Shown here: positions 27,221-36,375 of the stretch, piece by piece | Numbering within the stretch: the stretch's first letter is position 1 | How the letters are laid out: the number at the start of each line of letters is the position of its first letter | Assembly: GCF_029892565.1 (NCBI RefSeq) | Contig: NZ_JARXVH010000022.1 | Location: 1 to 64,000, forward strand | DNA from: Streptomyces pseudovenezuelae | GTDB taxonomy: Bacteria; Actinomycetota; Actinomycetes; Streptomycetales; Streptomycetaceae | Reading direction: 5' to 3' | DNA length: 64,000 nucleotides | Notes under the pieces: model-generated | The model's database searches: none | What the model saw: the letters and a program-made list of their open reading frames with translations, nothing else | Told to the model about the DNA's origin: nothing | Made by a program: the position numbers and the translations under genes

Positions 27221-27252
27221 GCTCGTACGAGCGATGAATTGCTCGTACGAGC
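27221..27252. promoter_or_regulatory. Two identical GCTCGTACGAGC palindromes 20 bp apart
   Basis: The 12-bp palindrome GCTCGTACGAGC occurs at 27221-27232 and again at 27241-27252. The centres are 20 bp apart, two helical turns, so two dimers would sit on the same DNA face. The second copy extends to 14 bp (T before and A after). It probably controls transcription on the minus strand toward the DUF5999 gene, but the regulator is unknown. Confidence 0.7.
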
Positions 27253-27275
27253 AGAATGCGGCCGGGAAATGCGAC

Positions 27276-27309
27276 GTACCCCGCTACCCGGAATTCCGGG
27301 GCGGGGTAC
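27276..27309 (-). terminator. Strong hairpin after the 27334-27918 gene
   Basis: GTACCCCGC-TA-CCCGG pairs with CCGGG-GCGGGGTAC across an AATT loop. The stem is 14 bp with a two-base bulge and lies 25 bases beyond the stop codon. Confidence 0.6.
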
Positions 27310-27333
27310 GAGTGCCGTCGCGAAAGAGGAACG

Positions 27334-27918
27334 TCAGGCGGGCGAGCCCAGGAGAGGGGCCGGAGTCACCCGATGGGTCAGCACCGGGAGGAGCTCGGCG
27401 ACCCGGTGCGGACGGTGGGCCGCGATGCCGGGCGGGGCGGGCGCCAGCGGGACGAGCAGGTCGGTGGCCGCGGGGTGGCCGGTGGTGCCGTCCGAGCCGC
27501 AGTCCCCGTGCAGCCACAGTGTGAGCATGTACAGGGCGGGCACGGAGAGCAGGCGGGGCTGGTAGTGCTGGGTCATGGTGTCGGCCTGGCGCAGGGCGCG
27601 CTCGGTGGCGGTGATGTAGGGCCCCTCGAAGAAGTGCGAGAAGACCCAGCCGTCCGGGGTCAGCCGGGTCTCGGCCGCGGCCACCGCGCGCTCGCCGCAG
27701 CGGATCAGAAAACGCCACCCGGCCAGCCGGGTGGCGGACGCGCCGGCCGGGGTGATCTCGTCCAACACATAGACAGGCAGGGGCAGTTCGGGTGTGGCGG
27801 GCCCCTGGGAGCACAGCAGGGCAGGGGTCCTGGCCTCGCGGACCGCGGTGGGCGAGGCGAGTGCGGTGAGAACGGTGCGAAGGGCGGGCGCGGGAGCCGG
27901 GGGGACATGCAGCGGCAT
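27334..27918 (-). CDS. Hypothetical protein
   Basis: The 194-residue protein starts at ATG 27918 with AGAGG upstream. It is Pro/Ala/Leu-rich and has no signal peptide or membrane helix. Recognisable segments are LPVYVLDEITPAG, GWVFSHFFEGPYITATERAL and VPALYMLTLWLHGDCGSD. I do not recognise a family or catalytic motif. Codon bias is typical of the chromosome, so it is probably a real gene. The likely promoter is a TATAAA on the minus strand near 28108-28113. Confidence 0.65.
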   Translation of the reverse strand: MPLHVPPAPAPALRTVLTALASPTAVREARTPALLCSQGPATPELPLPVYVLDEITPAGASATRLAGWRFLIRCGERAVAAAETRLTPDGWVFSHFFEGPYITATERALRQADTMTQHYQPRLLSVPALYMLTLWLHGDCGSDGTTGHPAATDLLVPLAPAPPGIAAHRPHRVAELLPVLTHRVTPAPLLGSPA

Positions 27919-28471
27919 GGTGGGTCGCCTCTCATTCGACAGGCACGGTGGCGCGAGGGCGGGGGCGGACGGCGCTGTCTGCTCGCGGGGGCAGAGAGGC
28001 ATGGGCCGGGGTCTGGGAACGAGGAGTGTGGGTGAGGCCTGCCGCACGTCACCTCGACGGCAGGTTCCAGGACCGCGGGCGCCAACCCTCTGTCTTGTTC
28101 GCGGAGTTTATACGAGGTGTGTTCTGACGATGTTTCGTCTAGTCGCTTCCGGTGTACCCGGCAAGAGTGCATTCGGCCGCAGATTCGCGGGAATCATCCC
28201 GTTTCCGGTGCAGCCCTGCGGCGGTGACCTCGAAAAAGGCCGGGGAAGCGGTCGGCCCATTCTCGTCGGCGTTTTTCACGAGTCTGTCGGCCACTCGAAA
28301 CTGCGCGATGCCCCATGCCCGGTGAATGTGCCGCCGGTCACATCAGGCCAGAGTAGCGGGGGGTGGGCCGGAACGGGGACGTTATCGATCGGCCCGGCTG
28401 GGCATGTTCCCACGTGACCCGGGACGCCGGCGGCCGATCTTCGGCCCGTCCGTGAGAGGAGGGATGCTCCG
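27919..28471. other. 553-base divergent intergenic region
   Basis: The region carries a minus-strand -10 candidate (TATAAACT near 28106-28113) for the hypothetical gene, and the GAGGAGGG ribosome site of the ligase gene (28455-28463). A 96-codon plus-strand frame from 28130 has no good ribosome site and is not accepted. Nothing else is visible. Confidence 0.5.
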
Positions 28472-29989
28472 ATGGGGGAGAAGGTCGTCGCAGGTGGGTT
28501 CGATCTGTCCGATCGGCAGCGTTACCGCGCCAAGCTCCGACGGTGTCTGACGGGGCTGGAGCGATTGCTGGAGCAGAAGCTGTTCGACCGACCCCAGAAC
28601 CTCATGGGGGTCGAGATCGAATTGAATCTGGCCGGCCCCGACGGCATGCCGAGAATGCTCAATGCGCAGGTGCTCGAACGGATCGCGAGCCGAGATTTCC
28701 AAACAGAACTCGCCATGTTCAATCTGGAAGTCAACATAGCCCCACATCGGCTGGACGGTCGGGTATTCGACCAGCTCGCCGAGGAACTCCGGACGTCACT
28801 GGCATATGCGCACCGGAAAGCGGGAGAGCTCGACGCCGGAATCGTGATGATCGGTATTCTGCCGACCCTCGACCGGGACGATCTGATCTCCTCCAACCTC
28901 TCCGACGTCGACCGGTACACCCTGCTCAACGACCAGATCGTGGCCGCGCGCGGCGAGGACTTCGTCCTCGACATCGACGGCGTGGAACGCCTCACCTGCA
29001 CCTCCAAGTCCATAGCCCCCGAAGCCGCCTGTACCTCCGTGCAGCTGCACCTCCAGGTCACGCCCGGCCGCTTCGCCGACGTGTGGAACGCCGCGCAGGC
29101 CGTCGCCGCCGTGCAGGTCGCCATCGGTGCCAACTCGCCCTTCCTGTTCGGCCGTGAGCTGTGGCGCGAGTCCCGGCCTCCGCTCTTCCAGCAGTCCACC
29201 GACACCCGCCCGCCCGAACTGCAGGCCCAAGGGGTGCGCCCGCGCACCTGGTTCGGGGAGCGGTGGATCTCCTCCGCCTACGACCTCTTCGAGGAGAACC
29301 TGCGCTTCTACCCCGCGCTGCTGCCGATCTGTGACGAGGAGGAGCCCCTCGACGTCCTCGACGCGGGCGGCATCCCGAGCCTGGCCGAACTCGTCCTGCA
29401 CAACGGCACGGTGTACCGCTGGAACCGCCCGGTCTACGGCATCGCGGACGGCGTCCCGCACCTGCGCGTCGAGAACCGCGTGCTGCCCGCGGGCCCCACC
29501 GTCACCGACGTCATCGCCAACGCGGCCTTCTACTACGGCGTCGTCCGCGCCCTCGCCGAGGAGTCACGGCCGGTGTGGAGCCGGCTGCCCTTCGAGGCCG
29601 CCGCCGCCAACTTCGACGAGGCGTGCCGGCACGGCATCGACGCCCGCCTGGAGTGGCCCCGGCGCGGCCGGTACGGCGGCACCGCGCAGATCGACGCGGT
29701 GACCCTCGTACGCGACGAACTGCTGCCGCTGGCCGAGGTCGGACTGGACGCGTGGGGGGTCGAACCCGCCGACCGGGATCTGTATCTGGGCGTCATCGAG
29801 GAGCGCTGCCGGCGCCGGGTCAACGGCGCGTCCTGGCAGGCGGCGACCTTCCACGGGGCGCTGGAGGCGGGGCTCGCGCGGGATGCCGCGTTCGCCGCGA
29901 CGACTCGGCGGTATAGCGAGCTCATGCACAAGGGAGAGCCCGTGCACACCTGGCCGGTGGGTCTTCCGGAGCCCGTGCCGCTGGCGTGA
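28472..29989 (+). CDS. Glutamate-cysteine ligase family 2 (GCS2) carboxylate-amine ligase
   Basis: A 505-residue ATP-dependent ligase of the YbdK/GCS2 type. The ATP- and metal-binding start is MGVEIELNLAGPDG, with E-x-E near residue 48-50. Other core segments are FNLEVNIAPHRL and CTSVQLHLQV, and RVLPAGPTVTD near 335. Family members form amide bonds such as gamma-glutamylcysteine, but many actinobacterial relatives have unknown acceptors, so the substrate is unresolved. ATG 28472 has an excellent GAGGAGGG site. It is monocistronic and convergent with the VWA gene. Confidence 0.85.
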   Translation: MGEKVVAGGFDLSDRQRYRAKLRRCLTGLERLLEQKLFDRPQNLMGVEIELNLAGPDGMPRMLNAQVLERIASRDFQTELAMFNLEVNIAPHRLDGRVFDQLAEELRTSLAYAHRKAGELDAGIVMIGILPTLDRDDLISSNLSDVDRYTLLNDQIVAARGEDFVLDIDGVERLTCTSKSIAPEAACTSVQLHLQVTPGRFADVWNAAQAVAAVQVAIGANSPFLFGRELWRESRPPLFQQSTDTRPPELQAQGVRPRTWFGERWISSAYDLFEENLRFYPALLPICDEEEPLDVLDAGGIPSLAELVLHNGTVYRWNRPVYGIADGVPHLRVENRVLPAGPTVTDVIANAAFYYGVVRALAEESRPVWSRLPFEAAAANFDEACRHGIDARLEWPRRGRYGGTAQIDAVTLVRDELLPLAEVGLDAWGVEPADRDLYLGVIEERCRRRVNGASWQAATFHGALEAGLARDAAFAATTRRYSELMHKGEPVHTWPVGLPEPVPLA

Positions 29990-29998
29990 CGGTGACGG

Positions 29999-31768
29999 TC
30001 AGTCGCCGGTGTCGCCCTGGGCACCCGCCGCCACGATCGCCTTGAGGATCACCGTGTGGATCTGGGCCGGGTTGCTGACCGACTGCCCGGAGCCGCCGGT
30101 GGCCTCGGCGATCTCCTGGGCCTCCTCCTTGTCGGCGTCGGGACCCACGGCGATCACGATGAGCGGTACCGGGCGCTCGGGGTTGGTGAGCTTCTGCAAC
30201 TGGGTGATCAGGGCGGTGCGGGAGATGCTGCCGGGGTCCTGGTTGACGCCGTCGGTGAGGATGACCAGGGCGTTGAACTTCCCGTCGGCGTACGACTCGG
30301 TGGCCGCCTTGTAGGCGGCGAGCGTGGTGTCGTAGAGACCGGTGGCCCCGTCCGGGACCGGCTTCAGGGCGCTGAACGCCGCCGACAGCTTGTCGCGCTG
30401 GGTGCCGGCGGCCTTCTGCTCGCCGAGCCGCTCGGTCGGCACCAGGACGCGGTAGTCCTTGTTGCCGTCCAGCTTGGTGGAGAACTCCCACAGGCCGATC
30501 TCGTCCTCCGGGGTGAAGGTGGCGAGGGCCTGGAGCAGCGACGCCTTGGTCACGTCCATGCGCGACTGGCCGGTCTTCGGCACCGGCTCCGACATCGACG
30601 AGGAGGCGTCCACGACGGTGGTGATCCGCGCGCTCTGCACGGTGATCGTCCAGGTGCCGAGCGCCTCCTGCAGCGCCGCGTCCTCGGCCGGCTGCGGCGC
30701 GGCCTGCGCGTACGGCTGCGGGCTGCTGCCGCCGGCCTTGGCGACCACGGCCGTCGGCGCCTGGTCGTCGTCCGTCCGGAAGCCGTACTTCTCCAGCAGT
30801 CGCAACTGCTCGGGCTGGCGCAGGTAGTTCATGAACCGCAGCGCGGCCCGGCTCTGGTCGGTGGTCAGCTGGTCGACCATCGCGTACGGGTAGTTCAGCC
30901 GGGGCGAGCCGTCCTTCGGGTAGAACATGTCCAGGCTGCCGTCGACGTCGTTCGACGTGTTGTACGCGTACGCCGCCTGCTCGGTGAGGATCAGCGCCTG
31001 GTTGCGCTTGGGGTTGCCCTGTTCGGTGCCCGAGGAGTCCCGGGGGAGGGTGTCCAGGACCTGGCCGTCGGTGTCCGAGGTGCGCTGCGACAGCGTCTTC
31101 ATCATCGCCGCCGCCTGCGTGTCCCCGTCCTTGAGACCGGAGGCGGCCGTCCCGATCTGCGTCAGGGCGAGCAGCCCGGTCGCACTGCGCGAGGGGTCGG
31201 CCGCGCCCAGCTTGAGCGAGTCGCTCTGCAGGGTGGCGCCGGCCAGTTCGATCCAGCTGTACGTCTTCTTCGGCCACCCCAGCGACTTGGCAGCCGTCGG
31301 CACCATGGCCACGCCGACCGGGGTGGAGGCCACGGCGCCCGACGGGGTCACGTCGGTCGCGCCGCTGTCCGAGGTGATCCGCTGGACCCACAGGTCGGAG
31401 TCCGGCACCCACACCTGCGCGTCGATCTTCTTGCCCGCGCCCAGCGTGTCGGCGACCTTGTACGAGTCGCGGGCGGTCACCGTGACGGCGACGCAGCGTC
31501 CGTCGGAGGTGACGTCGTTGGCGCGGGCCCGCTTCGCGGCGGCCGTCAGGGCGGGGGTGATGTCCGGGGAGGCGGCGAGCTCGATCCGTACCGGGTCGTC
31601 CTGGCAGGACGAGCCGAAGGAGAGCAGGCCGCTCTTGGCGGCGGCCGCGGTGCCGCCGGCGACGGTGAGGACGAGGGCCGTGGCGATGGCCACCGTGCGA
31701 CCGCGGGCGCTGGGGCGGGGGTCGCTGACGCCCGCCCCATACTGATTGGGCAAGCTGTGACGTCCCAT
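29999..31768 (-). CDS. Membrane-anchored substrate-binding-like plus VWA-domain protein
   Basis: The product is 589 residues. One helix at about 25-45 (VAIATALVLTVAGGTAAAA) anchors or exports it. Residues about 55-350 resemble a type 2 extracellular solute-binding fold (RIELAASPDITPALTAAAKR). Residues about 375-585 are a von Willebrand A domain with MIDAS motif DASSS in VVDASSSMSEP and GLYDTTLAAYKAA, LVILTDGVNQDP. The combination suggests a surface adhesin or protein-interaction module rather than a transporter component; no permease is nearby. ATG 31768 has GGGAGGGG. Confidence 0.88.
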   Translation of the reverse strand: MGRHSLPNQYGAGVSDPRPSARGRTVAIATALVLTVAGGTAAAAKSGLLSFGSSCQDDPVRIELAASPDITPALTAAAKRARANDVTSDGRCVAVTVTARDSYKVADTLGAGKKIDAQVWVPDSDLWVQRITSDSGATDVTPSGAVASTPVGVAMVPTAAKSLGWPKKTYSWIELAGATLQSDSLKLGAADPSRSATGLLALTQIGTAASGLKDGDTQAAAMMKTLSQRTSDTDGQVLDTLPRDSSGTEQGNPKRNQALILTEQAAYAYNTSNDVDGSLDMFYPKDGSPRLNYPYAMVDQLTTDQSRAALRFMNYLRQPEQLRLLEKYGFRTDDDQAPTAVVAKAGGSSPQPYAQAAPQPAEDAALQEALGTWTITVQSARITTVVDASSSMSEPVPKTGQSRMDVTKASLLQALATFTPEDEIGLWEFSTKLDGNKDYRVLVPTERLGEQKAAGTQRDKLSAAFSALKPVPDGATGLYDTTLAAYKAATESYADGKFNALVILTDGVNQDPGSISRTALITQLQKLTNPERPVPLIVIAVGPDADKEEAQEIAEATGGSGQSVSNPAQIHTVILKAIVAAGAQGDTGD

Positions 31769-31954
31769 GACGGTGGTGCCCCTCCCTGTTGAACCTCGTG
31801 CCGGATTACAGCCGTACGGCATGGAATGGGGGAGGTACGCCCGTACGGCGTCCGTCCCCCCGACGGCCTGTCACGCACGATCTTCGTAAGTTCTTTCGAG
31901 ACCCTAGCGGGGCGAGGATGGGCATGAGGCGGGATTAAACAACTGGAGGCAGGT

Positions 31955-32755
31955 GTGCAGGCAGAGGCGGGTCCGGTGGCCGATTCTTTTCCTCAGGAGC
32001 GGCCCTCACGACGGATCCTGCGTGACGAGACACTGCTCGTTCTGGGGCTTTCGCTCGGTGCGAGTGGAGTGTCCGCCCTGATCAGCTTTGTCGGATCGGT
32101 CACGAAACCAGGGGGTCTCAAAGACCAGGCGGCGACGCTCAACGCGTCGGCCGCGCCGGGCCGGCCCTGGCTCGATCTCGCCTGGCAGTTGTTCGGGATC
32201 ACCTCGGCCCTGGTGCCGGTCCTGCTCGTCGCGCACTTCCTGTTGCGGGAGGGGCAGAGCCTGCGCACGCTCGGCTTCGACCGCACCCGGCCGTGGCTCG
32301 ACCTCGGCCGGGGCGCGGGGGTCGCGGCGGTGATCGGCAGCACCGGGATCGCCTTCTATCTGGCGGCTCGCGGGCTGGGCTTCAACCTCACGGTGGTGCC
32401 GGAGGCGCTGCCCGACGTGTGGTGGAAGTATCCGGTGCTGATCCTTTCGGCGATGCAGAACGCGATCCTCGAAGAGGTGATCGTCGTCGGGTATCTGCTG
32501 CGCCGGCTGGGGCAGTTGGGCTGGACGCCGGGGACGGCGCTGGTGGCCAGTTCCGTACTGCGCGGTAGCTACCACCTCTACCAGGGCATCGGCGGCTTCC
32601 TCGGCAACATGGCGATGGGCGTGGTGTTCGTCTTCCTGTACCGCCGGTGGGGTCGGGTGGGTCCCCTGGTGGTGGCGCATTCCCTGCTCGACATCGGGGC
32701 GTTCGTGGGCTACGCGCTGCTGGCGGGGAAGGTGGACTGGCTGCCGACGGCGTGA
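31955..32755 (+). CDS. CPBP family intramembrane protease
   Basis: A 266-residue membrane protein with about seven helices and the CPBP/Abi motifs EEVIVVGYLLRRL, SYHLYQG and HSLLDIG. These carry the Glu and His residues that form the metal site. The Arg of the usual EExxxR motif is Val. Family members cut membrane proteins or process prenylated peptides. The GTG start at 31955 has GGAGG upstream. It diverges from the VWA gene. Confidence 0.88.
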   Translation: MQAEAGPVADSFPQERPSRRILRDETLLVLGLSLGASGVSALISFVGSVTKPGGLKDQAATLNASAAPGRPWLDLAWQLFGITSALVPVLLVAHFLLREGQSLRTLGFDRTRPWLDLGRGAGVAAVIGSTGIAFYLAARGLGFNLTVVPEALPDVWWKYPVLILSAMQNAILEEVIVVGYLLRRLGQLGWTPGTALVASSVLRGSYHLYQGIGGFLGNMAMGVVFVFLYRRWGRVGPLVVAHSLLDIGAFVGYALLAGKVDWLPTA

Positions 32756-32782
32756 CGCGCCGGCAGGGGTTTCCGAAAGCCC

Positions 32783-33592
32783 TCAGGCGAGCAGCTCGCC
32801 CTCGATGACGGTGACCGCGCGGCCGTTCAGCAGGGTGCGGTCGCCGCGCAGCCGGGTGCGGACGCGGCCGGAGCGGGGCGAGGCCTGGAGGCCGGTCAGG
32901 TCGGGGCGGCCCAGGCGCTCGGACCAGAAGGGCGCGAGGGCCGTGTGCGCGCTGCCGGTGACCGGGTCCTCGTCGATGCCGACGTTCGGGAAGAAGCAGC
33001 GGGAGACGAAGTCGTAGCCGCGGGCCGGGTCCTCGGCGCGGGCGGTGGCGATGACGCCCCGCTCGGAGTAGGCGGCCAGGGCCCGGTGGTCCGGCGTGAG
33101 CGCGTGCACCGTCTTCTCGTCCGCCAGCTCAAGCACGAGGTCGCCCACGTTCGGGCCGGTGTCGAAGGCGACGAGCGGCTGCGCGCCCAGCGCCTCGGCG
33201 ACGCCGTCCGGGACCTCGACCGGGGTGAGCGGGGCGGTCGGGAAGTCCAGGGTGATCGAGCCGTCCGCCTCCGGCGTAGCGCCGAGCACACCACTGCGGG
33301 TGGCGAACCGCACCGGGCCCTCGTGGGCGCCGGTCGTGTGCAGGACATGGGCCGTGGCGAGCGTCGCGTGGCCGCACATGTCGACCTCGGCGACGGGCGT
33401 GAACCACCGCAGCGCCCAGTCGGCCGCGCCGCCCTCGGGCAGCGGGTGCGCGAACGCCGTCTCCGCGTGATTCACCTCCAGAGCCACCTGCTGGAGCCGT
33501 TCGTCGTCCGGGAAGGCGTCGAGGAGGAGGACCCCGGCCGGGTTGCCGGTGAAGGGGCGGTCGGTGAAGGCGTCGACGATTCGGATTGGCAT
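32783..33592 (-). CDS. PhzF family isomerase/epimerase-like protein
   Basis: A 269-residue protein with two-fold PhzF hot-dog-like domains. The catalytic glutamate is E44 in NHAETAFAHPL. The family GIDEDPVTGSAHTALAPFW loop is intact, so the protein is probably an active enzyme. Without phenazine genes nearby its substrate is not the phenazine precursor; it may be a metabolite-repair or secondary metabolic enzyme. Monocistronic. Confidence 0.9.
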   Translation of the reverse strand: MPIRIVDAFTDRPFTGNPAGVLLLDAFPDDERLQQVALEVNHAETAFAHPLPEGGAADWALRWFTPVAEVDMCGHATLATAHVLHTTGAHEGPVRFATRSGVLGATPEADGSITLDFPTAPLTPVEVPDGVAEALGAQPLVAFDTGPNVGDLVLELADEKTVHALTPDHRALAAYSERGVIATARAEDPARGYDFVSRCFFPNVGIDEDPVTGSAHTALAPFWSERLGRPDLTGLQASPRSGRVRTRLRGDRTLLNGRAVTVIEGELLA

Positions 33593-33858
33593 ACGGCTGA
33601 CGCTATGGGGTGACCGGAGTGGGCGGCCAAGGCCAATTCGGGGGTGCTGGACCGATTTTGGGGCGGGGTGGGGCGGGCGGTCGCTACGAGTGCTTCGTGG
33701 GGCGCCTGCGTCCAGCCCTCTGCCTCAGCCCAGCCCAGACCCCCGACGCTCCCGCGAACATCGCGCGCCCGTCCCCAGCGGCTGACACCCTGGAAGCGCA
33801 GGCGCGCGTCAACGTGTTCTGCGCGGTCGTGAGTTCAGCACCGTCCCAGGAGGCCGTC

Positions 33859-34644
33859 ATGTCCCAGCCGTCCGTTCTCGCCGCGCTGCTTGCCGGGTTG
33901 CGCGGGGGTTCGATCGAGGTCGTCGATCTCACGTCGCCGTTGTCGTCGCAGACGCCGGTGATCCAGTTGCCGCCGGAGTTCGGGCAGACCCAGGTGTTCG
34001 AGCTGGAGGAGATCAGCCGGTACGACGACCGGGGACCGGCCTGGTACTGGAACAACTTCCGCAGCGGCGAGCACACCGGCACCCACTTCGACGCGCCGGT
34101 CCACTGGGTCACCGGAAAGGACCTCACGGACGTGGCGTCGGTGCCCGCGGGGCGGCTGATCGCGCCGGCGGCCGTGCTGGACTTCTCCGAGCAGGCCGCC
34201 AAGGACCCCGACTTCCTCGTCGAGGTGGACCACGTCAAGGCCTGGGAGGCGGAGCACGGGCCGCTGCCCGACGGAGGCTGGCTGCTGCTGCGCACCGGCT
34301 GGGACGCCCGTTCGGAGTCGCAGGAGGCCTTCCTCAACGCCGACGAGAACGGTCCGCACACGCCCGGTCTGTCGGCGGAGTGCGCGCGCTGGGTGGCCGA
34401 GGAGGCGCCGGTCATCGGCCTGGGCGTGGAGACGGTCGGCACGGACGCGGGACGGGCGCACTCGTTCGAACCGGCGTTCCCCTGTCACTCGTACCTCCTG
34501 GGCGGCGACAAGTACGGGCTGACCCAGCTGCAGAACCTGGGCGCGCTGCCGCCGACCGGTGCCGTCGTCATCGCCGGGCCGTTGCCCATCGTCACCGGAT
34601 CCGGCGCCCCTGCGCGCGTGCTCGCGCTGGTGGAGCGGTCGTGA
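33859..34644 (+). CDS. Cyclase-family metal-dependent hydrolase (isatin hydrolase/kynurenine formamidase fold)
   Basis: The 261-residue protein has the metal-binding motif HTGTHFDAPVHW, preceded by YWNNFRSGE, characteristic of the cyclase superfamily (isatin hydrolase, bacterial kynurenine formamidase). A late conserved segment, GVETVGTDAGRAHSFEPAFP, also fits. ATG 33859 follows CAGGAGG. It overlaps the next gene by GTGA, so the two enzymes are made together. Chemistry and partner suggest isatin-like substrates (inference). Confidence 0.85.
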   Translation: MSQPSVLAALLAGLRGGSIEVVDLTSPLSSQTPVIQLPPEFGQTQVFELEEISRYDDRGPAWYWNNFRSGEHTGTHFDAPVHWVTGKDLTDVASVPAGRLIAPAAVLDFSEQAAKDPDFLVEVDHVKAWEAEHGPLPDGGWLLLRTGWDARSESQEAFLNADENGPHTPGLSAECARWVAEEAPVIGLGVETVGTDAGRAHSFEPAFPCHSYLLGGDKYGLTQLQNLGALPPTGAVVIAGPLPIVTGSGAPARVLALVERS

Positions 34645-36284
34645 AGGTCGCCGAGGCCGTCGGGCGGGCGCTGACCGCGGCCGGGGTCGACCACGTCTTC
34701 GGCGTGGTCGGTTCGGGCAACTTCCACCTCACCAACGCCATGGTCGCGGCGGGCGCCCGCTTCGTCGCCGCCCGGCACGAGGGCGGCGCCGCCACCATGG
34801 CCGACGCGTACGCCCGCACGAGCGGGACCGTCGCCGCCGTGAGCGTGCACCAGGGCCCCGGGCTGACCAACGCCGTCACCGGCATCACCGAGGCCGCCAA
34901 GAGCCGTACGCCGCTGCTGGTGCTGGCGGCCGAGGCGACGCAGCCGACCTCCAACTTCCGTATCGACCAGGCGGTCATCGCGCACTCGGTCGGCGCCGTC
35001 ACCGCGCGCCTGACGACGGCCCACGACGCGGTCGCGCAGGCCCTCGCCGCGCTGCACCGGGCCCGGCACGAGCGGCGCACCGTCCTGCTGGACCTCCCCC
35101 TGGAGGTGCAGGCCCTGGACGTGCCGCACGATGTGGCGCAGGCCTTCGACCCGGCGCCCGAACCGGTGCCGGTCAAGCCCTCGGTGGCCGAACTGGCGGA
35201 GCTGGTGCGGCTGTTGGACCGCTCGCGCCGCCCGGTCTTCGTGGCCGGCCGAGGTGCGCGTACGCCGGGCGGCCGGGACGCCCTCGCGGGGCTCGCCGAG
35301 CGATACGGCGCCCTGCTGGCCACCTCCGCGGTCGCCAAGGGCCTCTTCCAGGGCGGTGACTGGTCCCTCGACGTCTCCGGCGGCTTCGCCTCACCCCTGG
35401 CCGCCGAACTGATCCAGGGCGCCGACCTGATCGTCGGCTGGGGCTGCGCCCTGAACATGTGGACCATGCGGCACGGCAACCTCATCGGCGCCGGCGCGAC
35501 CGTCGTACAGGTCGACGACGACCCGTCCGCGCTCGGCGTGCACCGCGAGGTCGACCTCGGCGTCACCGGCGACGTGGCACGGACCGCGCGGCGGGCGCTG
35601 GAGTCGGGCGGCGGCGAGCGGCGCGAGGGGTACCGGACACCCGAGGTCGGGGCCGCCCTCGCCGCGCGGGTGCGGTGGCGGGACGTGCCCTACGAGGACG
35701 AGGGCACCCGGGAGCGGATCGACCCGCGGACGCTGAGCATCGCGCTGGACGACCTGCTCCCGGCGGAGCGGGTCGTCGGCGTGGACTCGGGGAACTTCAT
35801 GGGCTATCCCAGCGCGTACCTGTCGGTGCCGGACCACGAGGGGTTCTGCTTCACGCAGGCCTTCCAGTCGATCGGCCTGGGCCTCGCGACCACGATCGGC
35901 GCGGCGCTGGCCCGCCCGGACCGGCTGCCGGTGGCGGCCCTCGGCGACGGCGGGTTCCTCATGAGCGCCATGGAACTCGACACCGTGCGCCGGCTCGGAC
36001 TGCCGATGGTGGTGGTCGTCTACAACGACGACGCCTACGGGGCGGAGGTCCACCACTTCGGCCCCGAGGGCCACCCGCTGGACACGGTCACCTTCCCGGA
36101 GACGGACCTCGCCGCGATCGCCCGCGGCTACGGCTTCGAGGCGGTGACCGTCCGCACGAGGGCCGACCTCAAGACCGTGGAGGACTGGTTCACCGGCCCC
36201 CGCACGGCGCCCCTGCTCATCGACGCCAAGGTGACCCGCGACCACGGCGCCTGGTGGCTGGAGGAGGCGTTCCGCGGCCACTGA
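34641..36284 (+). CDS. ThDP-dependent enzyme, benzoylformate decarboxylase/acetolactate synthase type
   Basis: The 547-residue protein has the three-domain ThDP fold. The catalytic Glu is in AARHEGGAATMADAYART. The central domain has EPVPVKPSVAELAELVRLLD and VAGRGARTPGGR. The Mg-ThDP motif begins ALGDGGFLMS and ends VVYNDDAYG. The chain should decarboxylate a 2-oxo acid. It is translationally coupled to the cyclase-family hydrolase, so the two may act in sequence on one compound. Confidence 0.85.
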   Translation: MKVAEAVGRALTAAGVDHVFGVVGSGNFHLTNAMVAAGARFVAARHEGGAATMADAYARTSGTVAAVSVHQGPGLTNAVTGITEAAKSRTPLLVLAAEATQPTSNFRIDQAVIAHSVGAVTARLTTAHDAVAQALAALHRARHERRTVLLDLPLEVQALDVPHDVAQAFDPAPEPVPVKPSVAELAELVRLLDRSRRPVFVAGRGARTPGGRDALAGLAERYGALLATSAVAKGLFQGGDWSLDVSGGFASPLAAELIQGADLIVGWGCALNMWTMRHGNLIGAGATVVQVDDDPSALGVHREVDLGVTGDVARTARRALESGGGERREGYRTPEVGAALAARVRWRDVPYEDEGTRERIDPRTLSIALDDLLPAERVVGVDSGNFMGYPSAYLSVPDHEGFCFTQAFQSIGLGLATTIGAALARPDRLPVAALGDGGFLMSAMELDTVRRLGLPMVVVVYNDDAYGAEVHHFGPEGHPLDTVTFPETDLAAIARGYGFEAVTVRTRADLKTVEDWFTGPRTAPLLIDAKVTRDHGAWWLEEAFRGH

Positions 36285-36375
36285 AGCGGTCCACTGAGCC
36301 GGTCCACTGAGCCCGCAGGCAGGTTCCCGCCCTTCGAAGGGCCTCTCAAAAGGGGCCTTGCCATGCGATCGGTTC

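Larger units (their letters stand above)
26946..27333. other. Intergenic region with twin palindromes
   Basis: This 388-base non-coding stretch holds two identical 12-bp palindromes (27221-27232 and 27241-27252) and a hairpin (27276-27309). An alternative longer N-terminus of the DUF5999 gene would use 26946-27020. I see no other convincing gene. Confidence 0.6.

Noticed and set aside
28130..28417. A 95-codon plus-strand ORF in the gap before the GCS2 ligase gene
   Set aside because: No good ribosome site, no recognisable domain and unconvincing amino-acid composition.
32756..32782. Small hairpin between the CPBP and PhzF genes as terminator
   Set aside because: The stem AGGGG-TTT-CCG-AAA-GCCCT has a mismatch and no T run; too weak to list as a feature.
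36330..36360. Terminator after the ThDP enzyme gene
   Set aside because: Only partly complementary arms (AAGGGCC and GGGGCCTT), so evidence is not sufficient.
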